Positions 26,145 to 40,357 of a DNA stretch of 64,000 nt are shown piece after piece. The first letter of the stretch is position 1. Each line of letters starts with the position of its first letter. Location: contig JANPYM010000007.1 in the NCBI GenBank assembly GCA_025890175.1, positions 1,244,209 through 1,308,208 of the forward strand, written 5' to 3'. The notes beneath the pieces are model-generated. The model was not told the DNA's origin. It made no database searches and saw only the letters and a program-made list of their open reading frames with translations. This DNA comes from Ciborinia camelliae (Eukaryota; Ascomycota; Leotiomycetes; Helotiales; Sclerotiniaceae). The position numbers were made by a program, and so were the translations under genes.

Positions 26145-26418
26145 TATAACAAAATTATAAAAATACAAATTATATAATTAATATATAATTTATAATTATA
26201 TACTTAATAATAAATATTTTTTATTTTTATAATATTAAATTCTAAATATAATATTTGTTTAATATTATATATTAGATATTAACGTTAATTTAGTATAATT
26301 ATTTAGATCTATATAAAGTTTAGCTATTCTATATCTTTTTTTAATATTAAAATCTAGATTTTTATTAATACAAATCTTAGTTCCTAAATCATTAGATCCC
26401 CAAGTCGTCCTCGTGATA
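26145..26418 (+). repeat. 3' LTR of the 7.7-kb element (family G1)
   Basis: Aligned over its whole length to 18718-18991. Its 5' half is strongly RIP-mutated (all CACGTG sites lost) while its 3' end (TCATTAGATCCCCAAGTCGT) is nearly intact, the opposite of the 5' LTR. Mutation density is therefore uneven and in mirror image between the two LTRs. Confidence 0.82.
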
Positions 26419-26430
26419 TATATATATATA

Positions 26431-26473
<43 letters not shown>

Positions 26474-26639
26474 AAAAAAGGATGAGGGGATAAATATTTA
26501 TTAGATTATAAAAAGATATAATAGAGTATACGAATTAATTTGTTATATATTATAAAACTATAAAATTATTAATTAAAATTATTTTTAGAATTAAAATATT
26601 ATGGATTATATAATATTTAATTATTACGAATCTAAAGAT

Positions 26640-27125
26640 AATAAAAACAAAAAAAATGTTTGAACATAGAATTTAGGTTTAAAGCCAATATATTGGTAAT
26701 CGTTAATATTCGATAGCGATTGATGGCAAATTTTTAATGTAATATTTAATTTTTAAATTATTTGATATATACAAAAACAAATTTTTATAATTAAACAAAA
26801 AAGGTTTTGGAAATATGTAAAACTTTATATTGGGTAAAATATTATTGTTTAAATAGTAATTAATAATGTATTGTTAATTATTTAAAAAATAATAGAAATT
26901 TTATTTAAAAAGTAATAAAATCTTTTTAAATTAATATTAATTTAATTAATTTTTTGTATTTTTTATTTTAATAATTTTTTTTATTTTATTTAAAAAGTAA
27001 TTTATTAATTAGGTTAATAATATTTAAAATAATATTAGGAATAATAAATATTTTTATATTTGTTTAATAAAATATTAAAATTGATAGTGTATAAAGTAGT
27101 ATTATTAGTGATTTTTATATATATT
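26640..27125 (+). repeat. Repeat R1, partial copy
   Basis: Matches 2895-3020 and 36000-36290 in direct orientation. This copy keeps more G and C (AATCGTTAATATTCGATAGC) than the others, so it helps reconstruct the unmutated sequence. It is interrupted by the solo LTR at 27126. Confidence 0.6.
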
Positions 27126-27296
27126 TATTGAACATGTAGTATGTGTATTGTGTGTGTAGACTAAAGCTATGTACAGGAACTGTAAAGTAGGTAGAGGGTA
27201 CTGTACAATAGAGGAAGCTAAGCTACTTTAGGTAGTGGGGTAGACCTCGGTCATCCATACTATAGTGAATATGGTATAGTGATATGATCTTCAACA
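27126..27296 (-). repeat. Solo LTR, family C, 171 bp
   Basis: TATTGAACATGTAG to GATCTTCAACA on the plus strand with target duplication ATATT (27121-27125 and 27297-27301). Little RIP; very similar to the inner copy at 13778-13944. Confidence 0.87.
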
Positions 27297-27301
27297 ATAT
27301 T

Positions 27302-30300
27302 AATAAAGTGTAAGTTTTTTTTAAAATTTAAAAAATTTTTTAAAAAAAAGTTTTTATAATATTTTAAAATGATAGATATAGAGTATAAAAAATAATATAA
27401 AAGTTATAAACAAAATTATAATTTAATTTATTTGAATATAAAAGATTATTAAGATTTTAATAATTTTTAATAATATATTATTTATTTGTTTTAAATTAAA
27501 TATTAGGTTTTTAAAGTTTTAAAAATTATTTTGATATAAGGGGGTAAATATTTTTTAAACAAAAACTTTTTTTTTTAAATTAAAATAATATTTAAAAATA
27601 ATAATAAATATTACTTTTTTTATTAATATTTAAAAAATAAATTATGTAATATAATATTTCGAAAAATGTTTTTTCATGATATAATATTAATTTATTAATA
27701 TAATTTAATTAAATAATATTATGTAAACAAAATTTAAAAAATATATATATAATATAATTTTAAATAAGGAAAATTGATAATATATAATAATTATTTAAAT
27801 ATTAAAAATTAAATAGTGTTTGGAATAAAATATAAATAATTTTGTTTTTTATTTAAATAATTTAAAAAAAAATATAAAATAAATAATATATATTAAGAAT
27901 AATTGTTTATTAATTTATATTTTAATATAAATAAAAAAATATTTAAATTTTTTTAATAATTTGAAATTTGGGAAGAATTTATAAAATAAATATATAAATT
28001 AAAAAATATTAATTAGATATATTATTTTATTGATATTATAAATTATTATTTTAAAAAAATGTATAATATTTTTTTATATTATTTAAATCTTATTTGATTT
28101 TTTTATAAATTACAAAAAAATAATATAGATATTATATTAATAAAATTTGTTAAAATTAAGGTAAAATTAGATTAAAAAATTATATAAAAAAATTAATTAA
28201 TAAAAAAAACTTAATATTAAAAATATTAAAAAAGATTAATAAAATATTATTAATATTAATAATTAGATTATTATATTATTAATTATAAAAATTTGTTTAA
28301 ATATTAATATTATTAAAAAAGATATTTTGGAAAAGATTGTTTTAAAAAAAAATGGGTTTATATTAATAAAAAATGTTTAAATTTTTTTAATAAAAAAATA
28401 ATAAAGTATATCGATAAAAAAATAATGAGATTTAGTAATTATTTTAAACATTTTTGTAATTTTAAATTTAAATAGAGAAAAATATATTATTATTATTATT
28501 ATTATATTTAAATCAAAATATTAATTAATAATATTTTGTTGTTTTATTAATTTGGGTATTTAAATTAATATAATTTAACAAAATAAATGTATTGAATAAA
28601 ATTAAAAACCTATATCAAAAAAAAATATCTTTTTAATATTTGTATTAAGAATTTATATTTTTATTTATAAAAATTATTAATTTATTATAAAAATAATAAA
28701 TATATTAAAAAATAAAAAAATATATATCTATTAATTTATTTCAATTATTTTAGATTTTTTTTATATAAATATAATTTTAAGCTTTTTATAATTAAAAATA
28801 ATAAACCTCAAAATCAATTAATAATTAACAGAATTTCGCTTTTAATCCAATTTAAAACCTATTAAAATTATTTTGATATAAAAAGTTTATTAAAAAATAA
28901 ACAAGAAAATACAAATTCTAATTTTATAATTAAATTAAATATTTAATTTCAAAATAATATAAATAAAATACAGAATTTTTATCTTAAAAATTTTTGATAT
29001 TTCAAATAAATACAAAAATTTGAAACAAACTTTTTTTTAAAAAAAAAGTAGATTATTATCCAATCATTATTTAATAAAATATTAAATTAAATTAAAACCA
29101 AATATTATTTTTTTATAAAATCTAATATATATTTTTTTTAAAAAGAAATTATTAATTTTAAAATAATATTTAAAAAAATATTAATTAAAAAAATAAATTT
29201 ATTATTTAATAAATTTTATTAAAATCCTAATTATATTTATTCTAAAAAAAATAAAGATTATTAATTATATATCAATTATAAAAAATTAAATCAAATTATT
29301 AAAAAAAATTAAATACTTTTATTTTTAATTAATAAATTTTTTAATTAATTATAAAAAAGTATTATCTTTATTAAATTAAATTTAAAAAATATATATTATT
29401 AAATTTGAATTTAAATGAAAAACAAATAAAAAATAATATTTTATATTTATTATAAATAATTTAAATATTTAATTATACTTTTTAATTTTATAAATGTTTT
29501 TATTATCTTTTAAATTTATATTAATCAAATCTTTATAAAATTAATAGATATTATATATATAACATATTTTAATGATATATTAATTTATTTAATAAATATT
29601 TAATAATATATTAATAATATTTATTAAATATTTAAAAAATTAATTATTTATAAATTTTATACAAAATTTAAAAAATATATATTTAATAACAAAAAAATCG
29701 AATTTTTAAGATTTATAATATTAAATCATAATATTATTATAAAATTTAATAAAATTAAAATTATTATTAAATAATTTATTTTTAATATTTTAAAAAAAAT
29801 TTAAATTTTTTTAAATTTTATAAATTTTTATTAATAATTTATTAAAAAATATTTGAAAATAATTAATAAAATAATAATATTATTTAAAAAAATTGAAAAA
29901 GAAAAAATTATAAATATTTTTATATAAAATATAAAAATATAAATATTTTTCGAAATATTAAAAATAATATTTATTATTATATTAATATTATAATATTTTT
30001 AATTAAAATTTAAAATAATAATTAAAATAAATATATCAAGATTTGTTTTAAAATATATATTTTCCTAATTATTTAAAAAAAAATCTAATTTAAAAAAATT
30101 ATTATAATAATATTTTATAATATTCTATTTTAAAAAATTAAACTTTGTAAAACAATATTATATAATTTATAATCAAAAATTATTAATAATATATATTACA
30201 TTTTATAAATAATAATATTATATTCTAAATAATCGCTATATTATTATTATAAAAACAAATTATAATAATCTTGAATATTTTATAATTAAAAAAAAACTAA

Positions 30301-30344
30301 ATAATAAATAAACCAAATAAACTGAAATATTTATTATATATTGT
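27302..30344. other. AT-rich sequence, no gene seen
   Basis: Continuous A/T-dominated sequence without islands, LTR boundaries or usable open frames. Probably RIP-degraded transposon remains. Confidence 0.5.
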
Positions 30345-30580
30345 TGTGACAGGGGTCACCCCTGTCAGTCACGTGACCCTGTCACGTGCTTTCGCCTGCG
30401 CGCGCGCTAGCGCGGGCTAGGCGCGGCATGCGTCTATATTAGGGTACTCCCACCCGCACCCTCTTAACTAAAACACCATTAATACTACAACAAGTTTATA
30501 TACCTACTATTGCTAGTCACCCTACTACCACATATATATATTTATCACCCTGAGATGAACCGATATATATAATTTCGAAA
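30345..30580 (+). repeat. LTR-like GC island with CACGTG sites
   Basis: Begins TGTGACAGGGGTCACCCCTG, which folds back on itself, followed by CACGTG at 30370 and 30383, a GCGCGCGCGCTAGCGCG stretch, a TATA-like TCTATATTAGG and a C-rich downstream part with ACCCGCACCC. The TGTGACA start and the promoter-like layout suit a gypsy-type LTR. No 5-bp duplication or second copy could be matched, so the right end is approximate. Confidence 0.5.
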
Positions 30581-31680
30581 TTAAATATAAAATTAAAAAA
30601 TCAAATTTAATAAATAAACTATCAAAACAATTAAATTATTTTAATAATTTAAAAAATAATAACAAAATACTTTCAATATTAAAAAATAAATTAAAAAATA
30701 TAATAATTTTAATTAAAATATATTATTATTTAAATATAAAATAAATACTTTTATAAAACGTTATAAATTTTTTTTAAAAGAAAAAAAGTTGTTTATTTTT
30801 TTATAATTTAAAAGGATTATTAATAAAAATTGATTACAAATAATTAATATTTTATTAAATAATTAATATTATAATTAAAAACAAAATAATATTAAATATT
30901 ATATTAAAATTTATAAAAAATATTTTATTATAATTACAAAAATATAATAAATTTATAAAAAATAAAAAGTATATTAAATAAAAATAAAAATTTGTTAAAA
31001 ATATTTTATTATAATAGGTAAATATTAAAAGAATAATTATTTATAATAAAGTTATTTTTATATTGTTGAATTTTGTTATAAAAATAAAAATTTTGGGAGT
31101 TTATTATAATAATTTAATAAAAAAATATTGGGGTATAAAAAATATATTAAAAATATTAAAAAAAAAATATTTTTAATAAAATATAAAAAAAAATATTAAA
31201 AAATATATTAAGATTTGTATAATATATTAATATTTAATAATAAGATATTATTGGTTATATAACAAATTAAAAACATTTTTTTTATAGGATTTTAAAAAAA
31301 AAAATTTATAAATTTTATTATAAATTTATTTTTTTCAAAAATTAAAAAATATATTTATAATAATTAATAAATTTATAAAATTAATAAGATATGTATTTAT
31401 AATTAAAATTATTAATTTATTTAAATTAATAAAAATATTATTTATATATATATTTAAAAACTTTAATATATTAAAAAATATTATTTTAAATAGAGAATTG
31501 TAATTTACAAATTATTTTTAAAAAAGTTTAATATTTTATTTTTGTGTTTATTAAAAGTTATTGATAATATTTTATTTTTAAATTAATAAATAGATTAAAT
31601 AATAAAATCAAAATCTTATATATTATATTATATATTATTCGAATTGGAGGTAAAATAATTAAATATTGTTATTATTTTTG
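30581..31680. other. AT-rich sequence, no gene seen
   Basis: AT-rich filler between the LTR-like island and R1 copy B. It could be the degraded body of the element whose LTR is at 30345, but no frame or domain is left. Confidence 0.45.
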
Positions 31681-32878
31681 GCAAAATTTATATATAATAT
31701 TAATTAGTATAATGTAATAGAAAAGATTTTATTTAAAATAATGTATAATTTTTAATTTACATTTAATTATATTAACAAAAATATTGATACAAAAAAAAAA
31801 ACATTAATAATCTATAAAAAAATCGAAATCCTAATAGAAAAATAAAAAAAGTTTAAGGAATTTTAATAAAAAACAATTATAAAAAAAATTTCAAAAAATA
31901 TTTTAATAAAATATTAATAATTTGGTAATATTTAATATAAAAAATATTAAATAATTAAAATTTAAAAAAAAAATTTAAAATATTTTATAAAACTATTTAT
32001 AATTATTAATATTATTTTAAATAAATAATTATATAAATTAAAACTATTATTTATTTATAAAATATATAATATATTTTATATTTTTTTATTAAAATTTTAA
32101 TATAAAAAAAAAGTATTGTTAATTTATTATTATTTAAAAAAAAAAAAAAAAAACTAAAATACAAAATGGAAAAAATTCTAATATATCAAAAAAAAGAAAA
32201 AAGAATATAATATTTAATTTAATAAAAAAATTATATTTTATTTAAAAATATATAAAAATTAAGAAAAAATCTTTAAAATTTAAATATAATTTTAAATAAT
32301 TATTTTAACAAAAAAATATTATTAATATAATATTAACAAAAACAAATAAATATATTATAAATAAAAACAATTTTAAATAATTTATATATTATTATAAAAA
32401 TATTATAAATAAAAATAATTTCAAATAATTTGTATATTATTATAAAAATATTATAAATTAAAATAATTTTAAATAATTTGTATATTATTATAAAAATATT
32501 GTAAACTAGAATAATTATAAAAATTTGTATATTATTATAAAGTTCAATAATCAAAAATTAAAATTTATTAATTAATCAATAATAAAATTATATTCAAAAA
32601 AAAAAATTTTAAAAAAAAATATTTATTTGTTTATATCATTATATTATTAAAAGATTTTATATTTTTTTTATTATTATTAAACAATTTTAAATAAAAAAAG
32701 ATTATCCTTGTTAATAATATTTAAACTATTATTAAATTTTTTTTTTAAAGATTAATAAAATAAATTATATATATATTAATTTTTTTTAATAATATATTAT
32801 TAAAATTTATAAAAAATGTAAGATTCAAATAAAGAATCATTATTAATTAATAATAAAAAATAAATATTTAATAGTAAG

Positions 32879-33057
32879 TGTCGAATCACCTCGGTGGTAT
32901 CAAAATATGTATAGTAGAAAGTAGTATATTATAAAAGCATGCAGATCGATCGTAGATCGATCTGCGAGCTTATATGCCCGCGGGGTGCGGGCATATCGGC
33001 CGTACGCGGCCGCACGCTCCGGTGAATCTGCCCTGCAGATTCACTGGTATCGCAACA
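32879..33057 (+). repeat. Solo LTR, family D, 179 bp
   Basis: TGTCGAATCACCTCGG to GTATCGCAACA with target duplication GTAAG (32874-32878 and 33058-33062). The centre is a string of palindromes: GATCGATCGTAGATCGATC, ATGCCCGCGGGGTGCGGGCAT and CGGCCGTACGCGGCCG. R1 copy A lacks it. Confidence 0.9.
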
Positions 33058-33246
33058 GTAAGTTTTTATTAAAAAATAAAATAAAACTAAAAAATTAAAA
33101 TTTTAAAAAAAATAATTAATTTTTAATATATATCAAAAATTAGTTATTTATTAAATAACAATATCCTTATTTGTATTTATATTTATATCATCAAAAAAAC
33201 CAAGATTAAAAAACGAAAAAAAAAATAGAAATAATATTTCAAAAAA

Positions 33247-33256
33247 NNNNNNNNNN
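33247..33256. other. Assembly gap (10 N)
   Basis: The sequence right of the gap (33257-34430) repeats the sequence left of it (32068-33246), which points to two unmerged overlapping contig ends. Confidence 0.97.
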
Positions 33257-34066
33257 AATATATTTTATATTTTTTTATTAAAATTTTAATATAAAAAAAA
33301 AGTATTGTTAATTTATTATTATTTAAAAAAAAAAAAAAAAAACTAAAATACAAAATGGAAAAAATTCTAATATATCAAAAAAAAGAAAAAAGAATATAAT
33401 ATTTAATTTAATAAAAAAATTATATTTTATTTAAAAATATATAAAAATTAAGAAAAAATCTTTAAAATTTAAATATAATTTTAAATAATTATTTTAACAA
33501 AAAAATATTATTAATATAATATTAACAAAAACAAATAAATATATTATAAATAAAAACAATTTTAAATAATTTATATATTATTATAAAAATATTATAAATA
33601 AAAATAATTTCAAATAATTTGTATATTATTATAAAAATATTATAAATTAAAATAATTTTAAATAATTTGTATATTATTATAAAAATATTGTAAACTAGAA
33701 TAATTATAAAAATTTGTATATTATTATAAAGTTCAATAATCAAAAATTAAAATTTATTAATTAATCAATAATAAAATTATATTCAAAAAAAAAAATTTAA
33801 AAAAAAATATTTATTTGTTTATATCATTATATTATTAAAAGATTTTATATTTTTTTTATTATTATTAAACAATTTTAAATAAAAAAAGATTATCCTTGTT
33901 AATAATATTTAAACTATTATTAAATTTTTTTTTTAAAGATTAATAAAATAAATTATATATATATTAATTTTTTTTAATAATATATTATTAAAATTTATAA
34001 AAAATGTAAGATTCAAATAAAGAATCATTATTAATTAATAATAAAAAATAAATATTTAATAGTAAG

Positions 34067-34245
34067 TGTCGAATCACCTCGGTGGTATCAAAATATGTAT
34101 AGTAGAAAGTAGTATATTATAAAAGCATGCAGATCGATCGTAGATCGATCTGCGAGCTTATATGCCCGCGGGGTGCGGGCATATCGGCCGTACGCGGCCG
34201 CACGCTCCGGTGAATCTGCCCTGCAGATTCACTGGTATCGCAACA
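34067..34245 (+). repeat. Family D LTR within the duplicated segment
   Basis: Identical by eye to 32879-33057, with the same GTAAG flanks. Because the whole neighbourhood is duplicated at the gap, this is probably the same single genomic insertion shown twice. Confidence 0.8.
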
Positions 34246-36514
34246 GTAAGTTTTTATTAAAAAATAAAATAAAACTAAAAAATTAAAATTTTAAAAAAAA
34301 TAATTAATTTTTAATATATATCAAAAATTAGTTATTTATTAAATAACAATATCCTTATTTGTATTTATATTTATATCATCAAAAAAACCAAGATTAAAAA
34401 AACAAAAAAAAAATAGAAATAATATTTCAAAAAAATTTATAAATTTTATATTTTAAAAAAAAAAATATATATTAGTTATATAATATTCAAAAAATTATAA
34501 AAAATCAAAATAAAACAAATAATTTAAAAACTAAAAAATTTTAAAAATAATTAAAAAAATTCAAAAAACTTAATTTTTAAAAATTTTGATTTAAAAAAAT
34601 CGTTTTTTTATTAATTATTATTAAAAAACGGTTTAGAATTTAATTCTTTAAAAATCTAAACTTTTTTTAAGGAATAAAAAAAGATATTTTAAATAAAAAT
34701 ATTATTTTTTGGAATAATCTTTTTTTTAATTTTTTTTTAATTATTTTTTTTTTTTTTGTAAAAATAAAAAAAATAAAAAAAGCAAAAAAGATAATTAAAA
34801 TAAAAACCTTTACTTTTTTCTTCAATAAATATTTATTATTCAAATCGAAACTTAATATATCTTTAATATTTGTATTTTTGATTTTTTTAATTAGGGAAAA
34901 AAAATATATTTATATATATTAATTAATAATTAATGGATATATAAAAAATAATTTATAAAATATTAATAAATATCTAATAAATTTATTAAGATTATATTTA
35001 TATTAAAAAAAATAAATAATATAATTATAATAATTTTTTTTGTATTATAAAGTTTGTATATTAAATTAATATATTTCGTTTTACAAATTGTAATAAAAAT
35101 AATAAAAATATATTTTTTTTAACAAAAAACAAAATAATTTTATATTTCCTTTTTTTCAATAAAATTCAACTTTGTATTATTATATTTTTATTGATAACAA
35201 AACAATCGATTAATATTAAGATGAAATTGTTCGGGAGATAGATTATAAAGTTTTTTTTTATAAATATGTTTGTTATACGATAATAAAAAATTATTAAAAA
35301 ATAAATATTTTTAATTTATAATATTATTTTTTTTAAATATCTTTTTAATTTTATAAAAACTAATTAATTTCGAATAACAAAAACAAATAAATTTAATAAA
35401 AATTATAAAAATATTTATAAAACATTAAACAATTGTTATAGAAAAAATAAAAAAAAATATAATATTAATAAAATAATTAATTAAAAGAAAAATATAAAAA
35501 AATATAAAAAATAATATTGATAAAAATTAAAAATTCGAATTTTGAATTATAAAAACAAAAAAAATATAAATATTTTAAATAATAAAAAATAAAAAATCTA
35601 ATTATCTAATAAAAAAATTAATAAAAATCTTTTTTTTTTATATTAAAAAAAAAATTTTAGATATAAAAATCTTAAAAATAAAATTATTAAAATAATTTAT
35701 AATATTTAATTAATATTCGTCAAATATTTATAGAATTTTTGATAAATTAAAAAAATTAAAATAATACAAATATATAATAATAAAATATATTTTATCCAAA
35801 ATCGATATTCTATTAATAATACAAACCCTAAACTAATAAAAAATAAATCATTACCTAAAAACTATCATCTATACAAAAAAATAATTATAAAAATATAAAT
35901 CGAAAAAATATTTTAATATATATAAACAACAAATTTTAACAAATAAAACTTTTTAAACAAAATGCCTTAAAAAAAAAAACTTTATTATAAATTTAAAAAT
36001 AATAAAAACAAAAAAAATATTTAAATATAAAATTTAAATTTAAAACTAATATATTAACAATTATTAATGTTCAATAACAATTAATAATAAATTTTCAATA
36101 CAATATTTAATTTTTAAATTATTTAATATATACAAAAACAGATTTTTATAATTAAACAAAAAAAACTTTAAGAATATATAAAGTTTTATATTAAATAAAA
36201 TATTGTTATTTAAATAACGATTGATAGTATACCGTTAATTATTTAAAAAATAATAAAAATTTTATTTAAAAAATAATAAAAAGTTTTTAGACCAATATTG
36301 ATCTAATTGATTCCTTACATTTTCTATCTTAACATTAATAGAATAAATAAGTAATATAGGCGATTTGGATATATATCAAAAGGAAATTAGATTTTTTTAT
36401 TTTTGTTTTTCTATTAATCTTATATTGTATATAATTATAGGCCTATTGCATGATCTTTGTATATATATATGCAGATAGACCCAATCGATTAAGAATTTAC
36501 TACTACTACTACTA

Positions 36515-36627
36515 CTAGCCGTCGCGGAAAATAGATTTTCAGACTGTGTATTCGAAGAATCTTTTATTTTCTTTTTCTATATAATTATTAGTATTATTAA
36601 TATTATTAGTATTAAAATAATATATTT

Positions 36628-36678
<51 letters not shown>

Positions 36679-37198
36679 TGGGGGCAAGCCCCCAAACCCC
36701 CATTCCTCGCTACGCTCGATTTGTAGGTTCGATGTATAGGCTAGATACGTTCGTAGGTTCGTAGGTTCGTAGGTTCGTAGGTTCGGTTCGGTAGGGTACG
36801 TAGATTCGTAGGTTCGTACGATTCGTAGGTAGATAGGTTCGGCTAGGTTCGGCTAGGTAGGCTAGGTAGGCTAGGGTAGGCTAGGTAGGCTAGGGTAGGC
36901 TAGGTAGGTTAGGTAAGCTAGGTAGGCTAGGTAGGTTAGGTAAGCTAGGTAGGCTAGGTAGGTTAGGTAAGCTAGGTAGGCTAGGTAGGTTAGGTAAGCT
37001 AGGTAGGCTAGGTAGGTTAGATAAGCATGCGACCGGGATCTTTAGCGCGAGCTAGTTAAAAGATACGGAGCATAATTATGACCATTCAGAAGCGACCTTT
37101 AAAAATGGTACATCTTCAGAAAATGGCCTCCCTCATAGATATCTATCATTACGTAATCAACATGGTACTTTGAAATTGAACTTGATTCTGCGAATCCA
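36515..37198 (+). repeat. Composite repeat K, copy 2
   Basis: CTAGCCGTCGCGGAAAATAG start after a (TAC)n run, (TTTA)n at 36618-36678, core GGGGGCAAGCCCCC with CATTCCTCGCTACGCTCGA, a degenerate TAGGTTCG/TAGGTAGGC array (36720-37020), then a unique part with GACCGGGATCTTTAGCGCGA, ATTACGTAAT and the terminal hairpin GATTCTGCGAATC followed by CA. Compared with copy 1 it lacks the right arm of the MITE-like palindrome and most of the 9-bp array. Only slightly RIP-mutated. No protein frame. Confidence 0.7.
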
Positions 37199-39536
37199 TT
37201 ATTATATTTATTTATTCTTTATTAATATTTAATAAAATATATTTATAATATAAAATATTATAATATTAATATAATTGTATATTTAAACCTAAACGAATAT
37301 TTTTTTATAATTAATTATAGTTTTAAAGATTTTGTTATCAAAAATCTTTATTTTATATAATTAAAATAAAAATATAAATTCGATTTATTTTATTTTATAA
37401 ATAAATATAATAATAATTTTATTAATAAAGTTTTTATTAAAATAATATATATTGAAAAAAATTAATATTAAAATCTTTATTTTTCTAAATAATTTATTAA
37501 TAGATTTCATTATCTTGTTTATAAGTATAAACCTAATAAATATTAAACTATAATTAATTAATATAAATCGATAAAATTATAATTTTGAAAAATTCTTAAA
37601 ATCGGATTATAATTGTATTATAACCTTTAATACATCTAAACCAATTTTTTTTTTTTTTTTATAATACAATTTTTTCTAATTTAATTATATTTTTTTTTAA
37701 AACAATTTTTAATAATATAATTAATTTCTTTACAAATAAAATAAATATCTTTAATTTATAATTTAATTTATTCAAATATAAAAATCTTAATTTTCTTTTT
37801 TATATTTTAAACAATAAAATTAAAAGTATCCTTTTTTTTTAATTTTTTTTTTATATTTTATTTTACATTTTTTAATTATATTAAATCATTTAATATTTAT
37901 AACAATTATATCGATTTTGTATTTTAAATTTTAAACTATTATATATTTATATAAAAAAATTATAATTTGCTTTATATTCTTATTAATTTTATATTAAAAA
38001 TTATTAATTATAATTTTTTTAATAAATTTAAATTTAATAAAAAATTATTAATTTTTTTTTTAAAATCAAACAAATAATTATTCGTTTTAAAACAATTTAT
38101 AATATTTGATTTGAATTATTTCAATTTTATTATTATTCTTATAAATTTATATAAAGATTTTAAATATTTTTTTTATTATTATAAAAAAATTTAGATTATT
38201 AATTTTAAATCGAAATATAAAATAAATAGTAATCTTATTATTAATTTATAATAAAATATATATTATATAATTAATTAGTATATAAAAATTATTTATATTT
38301 AATTTTTAAATTATTTAAAATTATTAAAACTTATATTAAAAAGTTTATTGTTTGTTTTTATTAATTTTAAATTTAATTAAATTAAAAAAAGTTTATATTA
38401 ATTAATAAAAATAAAGATTAATTGTAATTATAATAATTACCTTTTTTATATATTTTTTAAATTATTAAATAATAATAATAAAACTAATAATCTTTTATTA
38501 ATATTTTTTTTAAATAATAATAAATTTATCAATTTTTATATTAAAATTAAAAATCTATATATTTTAATTAAAAATAATTGAAATTTTGTTTTTTATAATA
38601 TTATTAAGATTAATAATAAAGTTATTAATAATTTCAAATTCTTTTTTTAATTTAAAAATTAATATTTTTTAATTATTATAAAATGGAATAAGTTTATTAT
38701 AAATTATTATTATATTATTATATTCTCAAAATATATTATTTATTCGAGTAAATATAAAAACTAATTTTTTTGGGTTAAAATTCTTTAATTTTTTAATTTT
38801 CTTTAATTTTTTTAATTAGAAAATAATATCAGATTTGTTTTTTTTTTAAAAAAAATTGTATTAAATGTAAGCTTTATTATTGTTAATAATATTATTAAAT
38901 AATAAAAAAATTATAATAAAATTAAAATTATATTTAATTAATAATATAATATTTTTTATCAATAAACTATAATTATCCTATATCGAAAAAAAGATTCCTA
39001 ATAATTAAAAAAAATATATTTAATTAATTATTATTTTATCAAAAAAATATATTATTTAAAAAAACAATTTGATTTTAAAATAATAATAAACAAAAATAAA
39101 TAAAAAAATTATCTTACTACTAATAAAATAAATCCTTTATATTGATTTAAAAATAAATATAAAATCCGTTACAATTTGTTTAAAAATAAATATAAATAAA
39201 TATTTAATTAATAATATACAAATATAGTTAATATTTTAATAAATATTTTGTTATATAAAATTTATTACAATTTATTTAAAAATAAATATAAATAAATATT
39301 TTATAATATAAAATTTATTATTATTTAGTAATTTGAATAATTTGTTTATATTAAAATTTTAATTTATAAAGCCGTTATCATTACAAATTGTTGTAAATTT
39401 ATATTTCATAAAAATTTTATTATAACATCTCAAAGCCATTTCGTTTTTTAATATATTATAAAAACTTTATTATAATATTCCTAAATCGTTTTGTATAATT
39501 ATAAAATCGATATTGTTGCAGTTTGTTACGAATTCG
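37199..39536. other. AT-rich sequence, no gene seen
   Basis: Last long AT-rich stretch before the gene-rich half. No islands or recognisable frames. Confidence 0.5.
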
Positions 39537-39541
39537 CATTT

Positions 39542-39708
39542 TGCTACGGTAGATTTAGAAGAGTGCCTGAGCACCTCTCCTCGCTAGATCGTACAGCCGT
39601 ACGGCTGTACTATCTACCTTACGCATATAAAAGGCTTCGCCTTTTATAGGTGTAAGGGCTCTTCAGTAATATACTACATTTCAACCTCGATGCTTTAGCA
39701 TCGTAACA
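39542..39708 (-). repeat. Solo LTR, family E, 167 bp
   Basis: Plus strand TGCTACGGTAGATTTAG to AGCATCGTAACA, flanked by CATTT (39537-39541 and 39709-39713). In the other orientation it starts TGTTACGATG and has a TATA-like CGCATATAAAAGG palindromic zone on the plus strand near 39622. A second copy lies at 40219. Confidence 0.85.
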
Positions 39709-40218
39709 CATTTTTTTAATTAAAAATTTAAAAATTTATAAATATTTAGATAATTATTAAAAAATATTTCTAAAAATATAAACTTTAAAATATAAAATTG
39801 TTGTATAGACTTTTTATATCTTTTACAAAAATATAAAATAAAATGAATATAGTTCTTATATTATATATGTTATATAAAATTATAAAAATGAAATCGTAGA
39901 TATATAATCTGATAAAAGAACTATACTGAAAAGGAAAGGATCCTTTTGAAAAGAATATTATCTAATATAGACGTTGATCATGTGATCATGTGATCATAGT
40001 GGTCACATGATCAGTCACGTGACTGTCATCTACTAGGCAGGGGCCTTGGCGTGACAATTATACGGACTTAGTCGAACATTATTTTCTATATTATTGCTAT
40101 CGCTATAATTATAGTATAGAGAAGACTAACTATATAATCTATCTACTAATCTTTACTCCTTTATAATGTAAAGTATGCTCTCAATATATTCATTGTAGAT
40201 CAATTTGTATAAGCTTAT

Positions 40219-40357
40219 TGTTACGGTAGGTCTAGAGGAGTGCCTGAGATATCAGGAATCTCTCCTCGCTAGGTTGCACAGCCATACGGCTGTACTACGT
40301 GTGAGGCTCCTCAAGCAATACATTATATTTCACCCTCGATGCGTCATCATCGTGACA
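40219..40357 (-). repeat. Solo LTR, family E, 139 bp, nested in family D remnant
   Basis: Plus strand TGTTACGGTAGGTCTAG to ATCATCGTGACA with target duplication CTTAT (40214-40218 and 40358-40362). The duplicated CTTAT is part of the GAGCTTATATGCCC stretch of a family D LTR. The TATA-containing part of the 39542 copy is missing here. Confidence 0.85.

Larger units (their letters stand above)
31681..36300 (+). repeat. Repeat R1, copy B (contains gap and apparent false duplication)
   Basis: Direct counterpart of 380-3000. It is interrupted by the family D solo LTR and by an assembly gap with a duplicated segment. After removing the duplication it follows copy A through to about 36290. Confidence 0.65.

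Noticed and set aside
32333..33743. Identical 73-residue minus-strand frames
   Set aside because: They translate a 48-bp tandem repeat inside R1, and the second copy comes from the apparent assembly duplication.
36720..37020. Interstitial telomere array (TAGG-containing repeats)
   Set aside because: The units are irregular TAGGTTCG and TAGGTAGGC rather than TTAGGG, and belong to composite repeat K.
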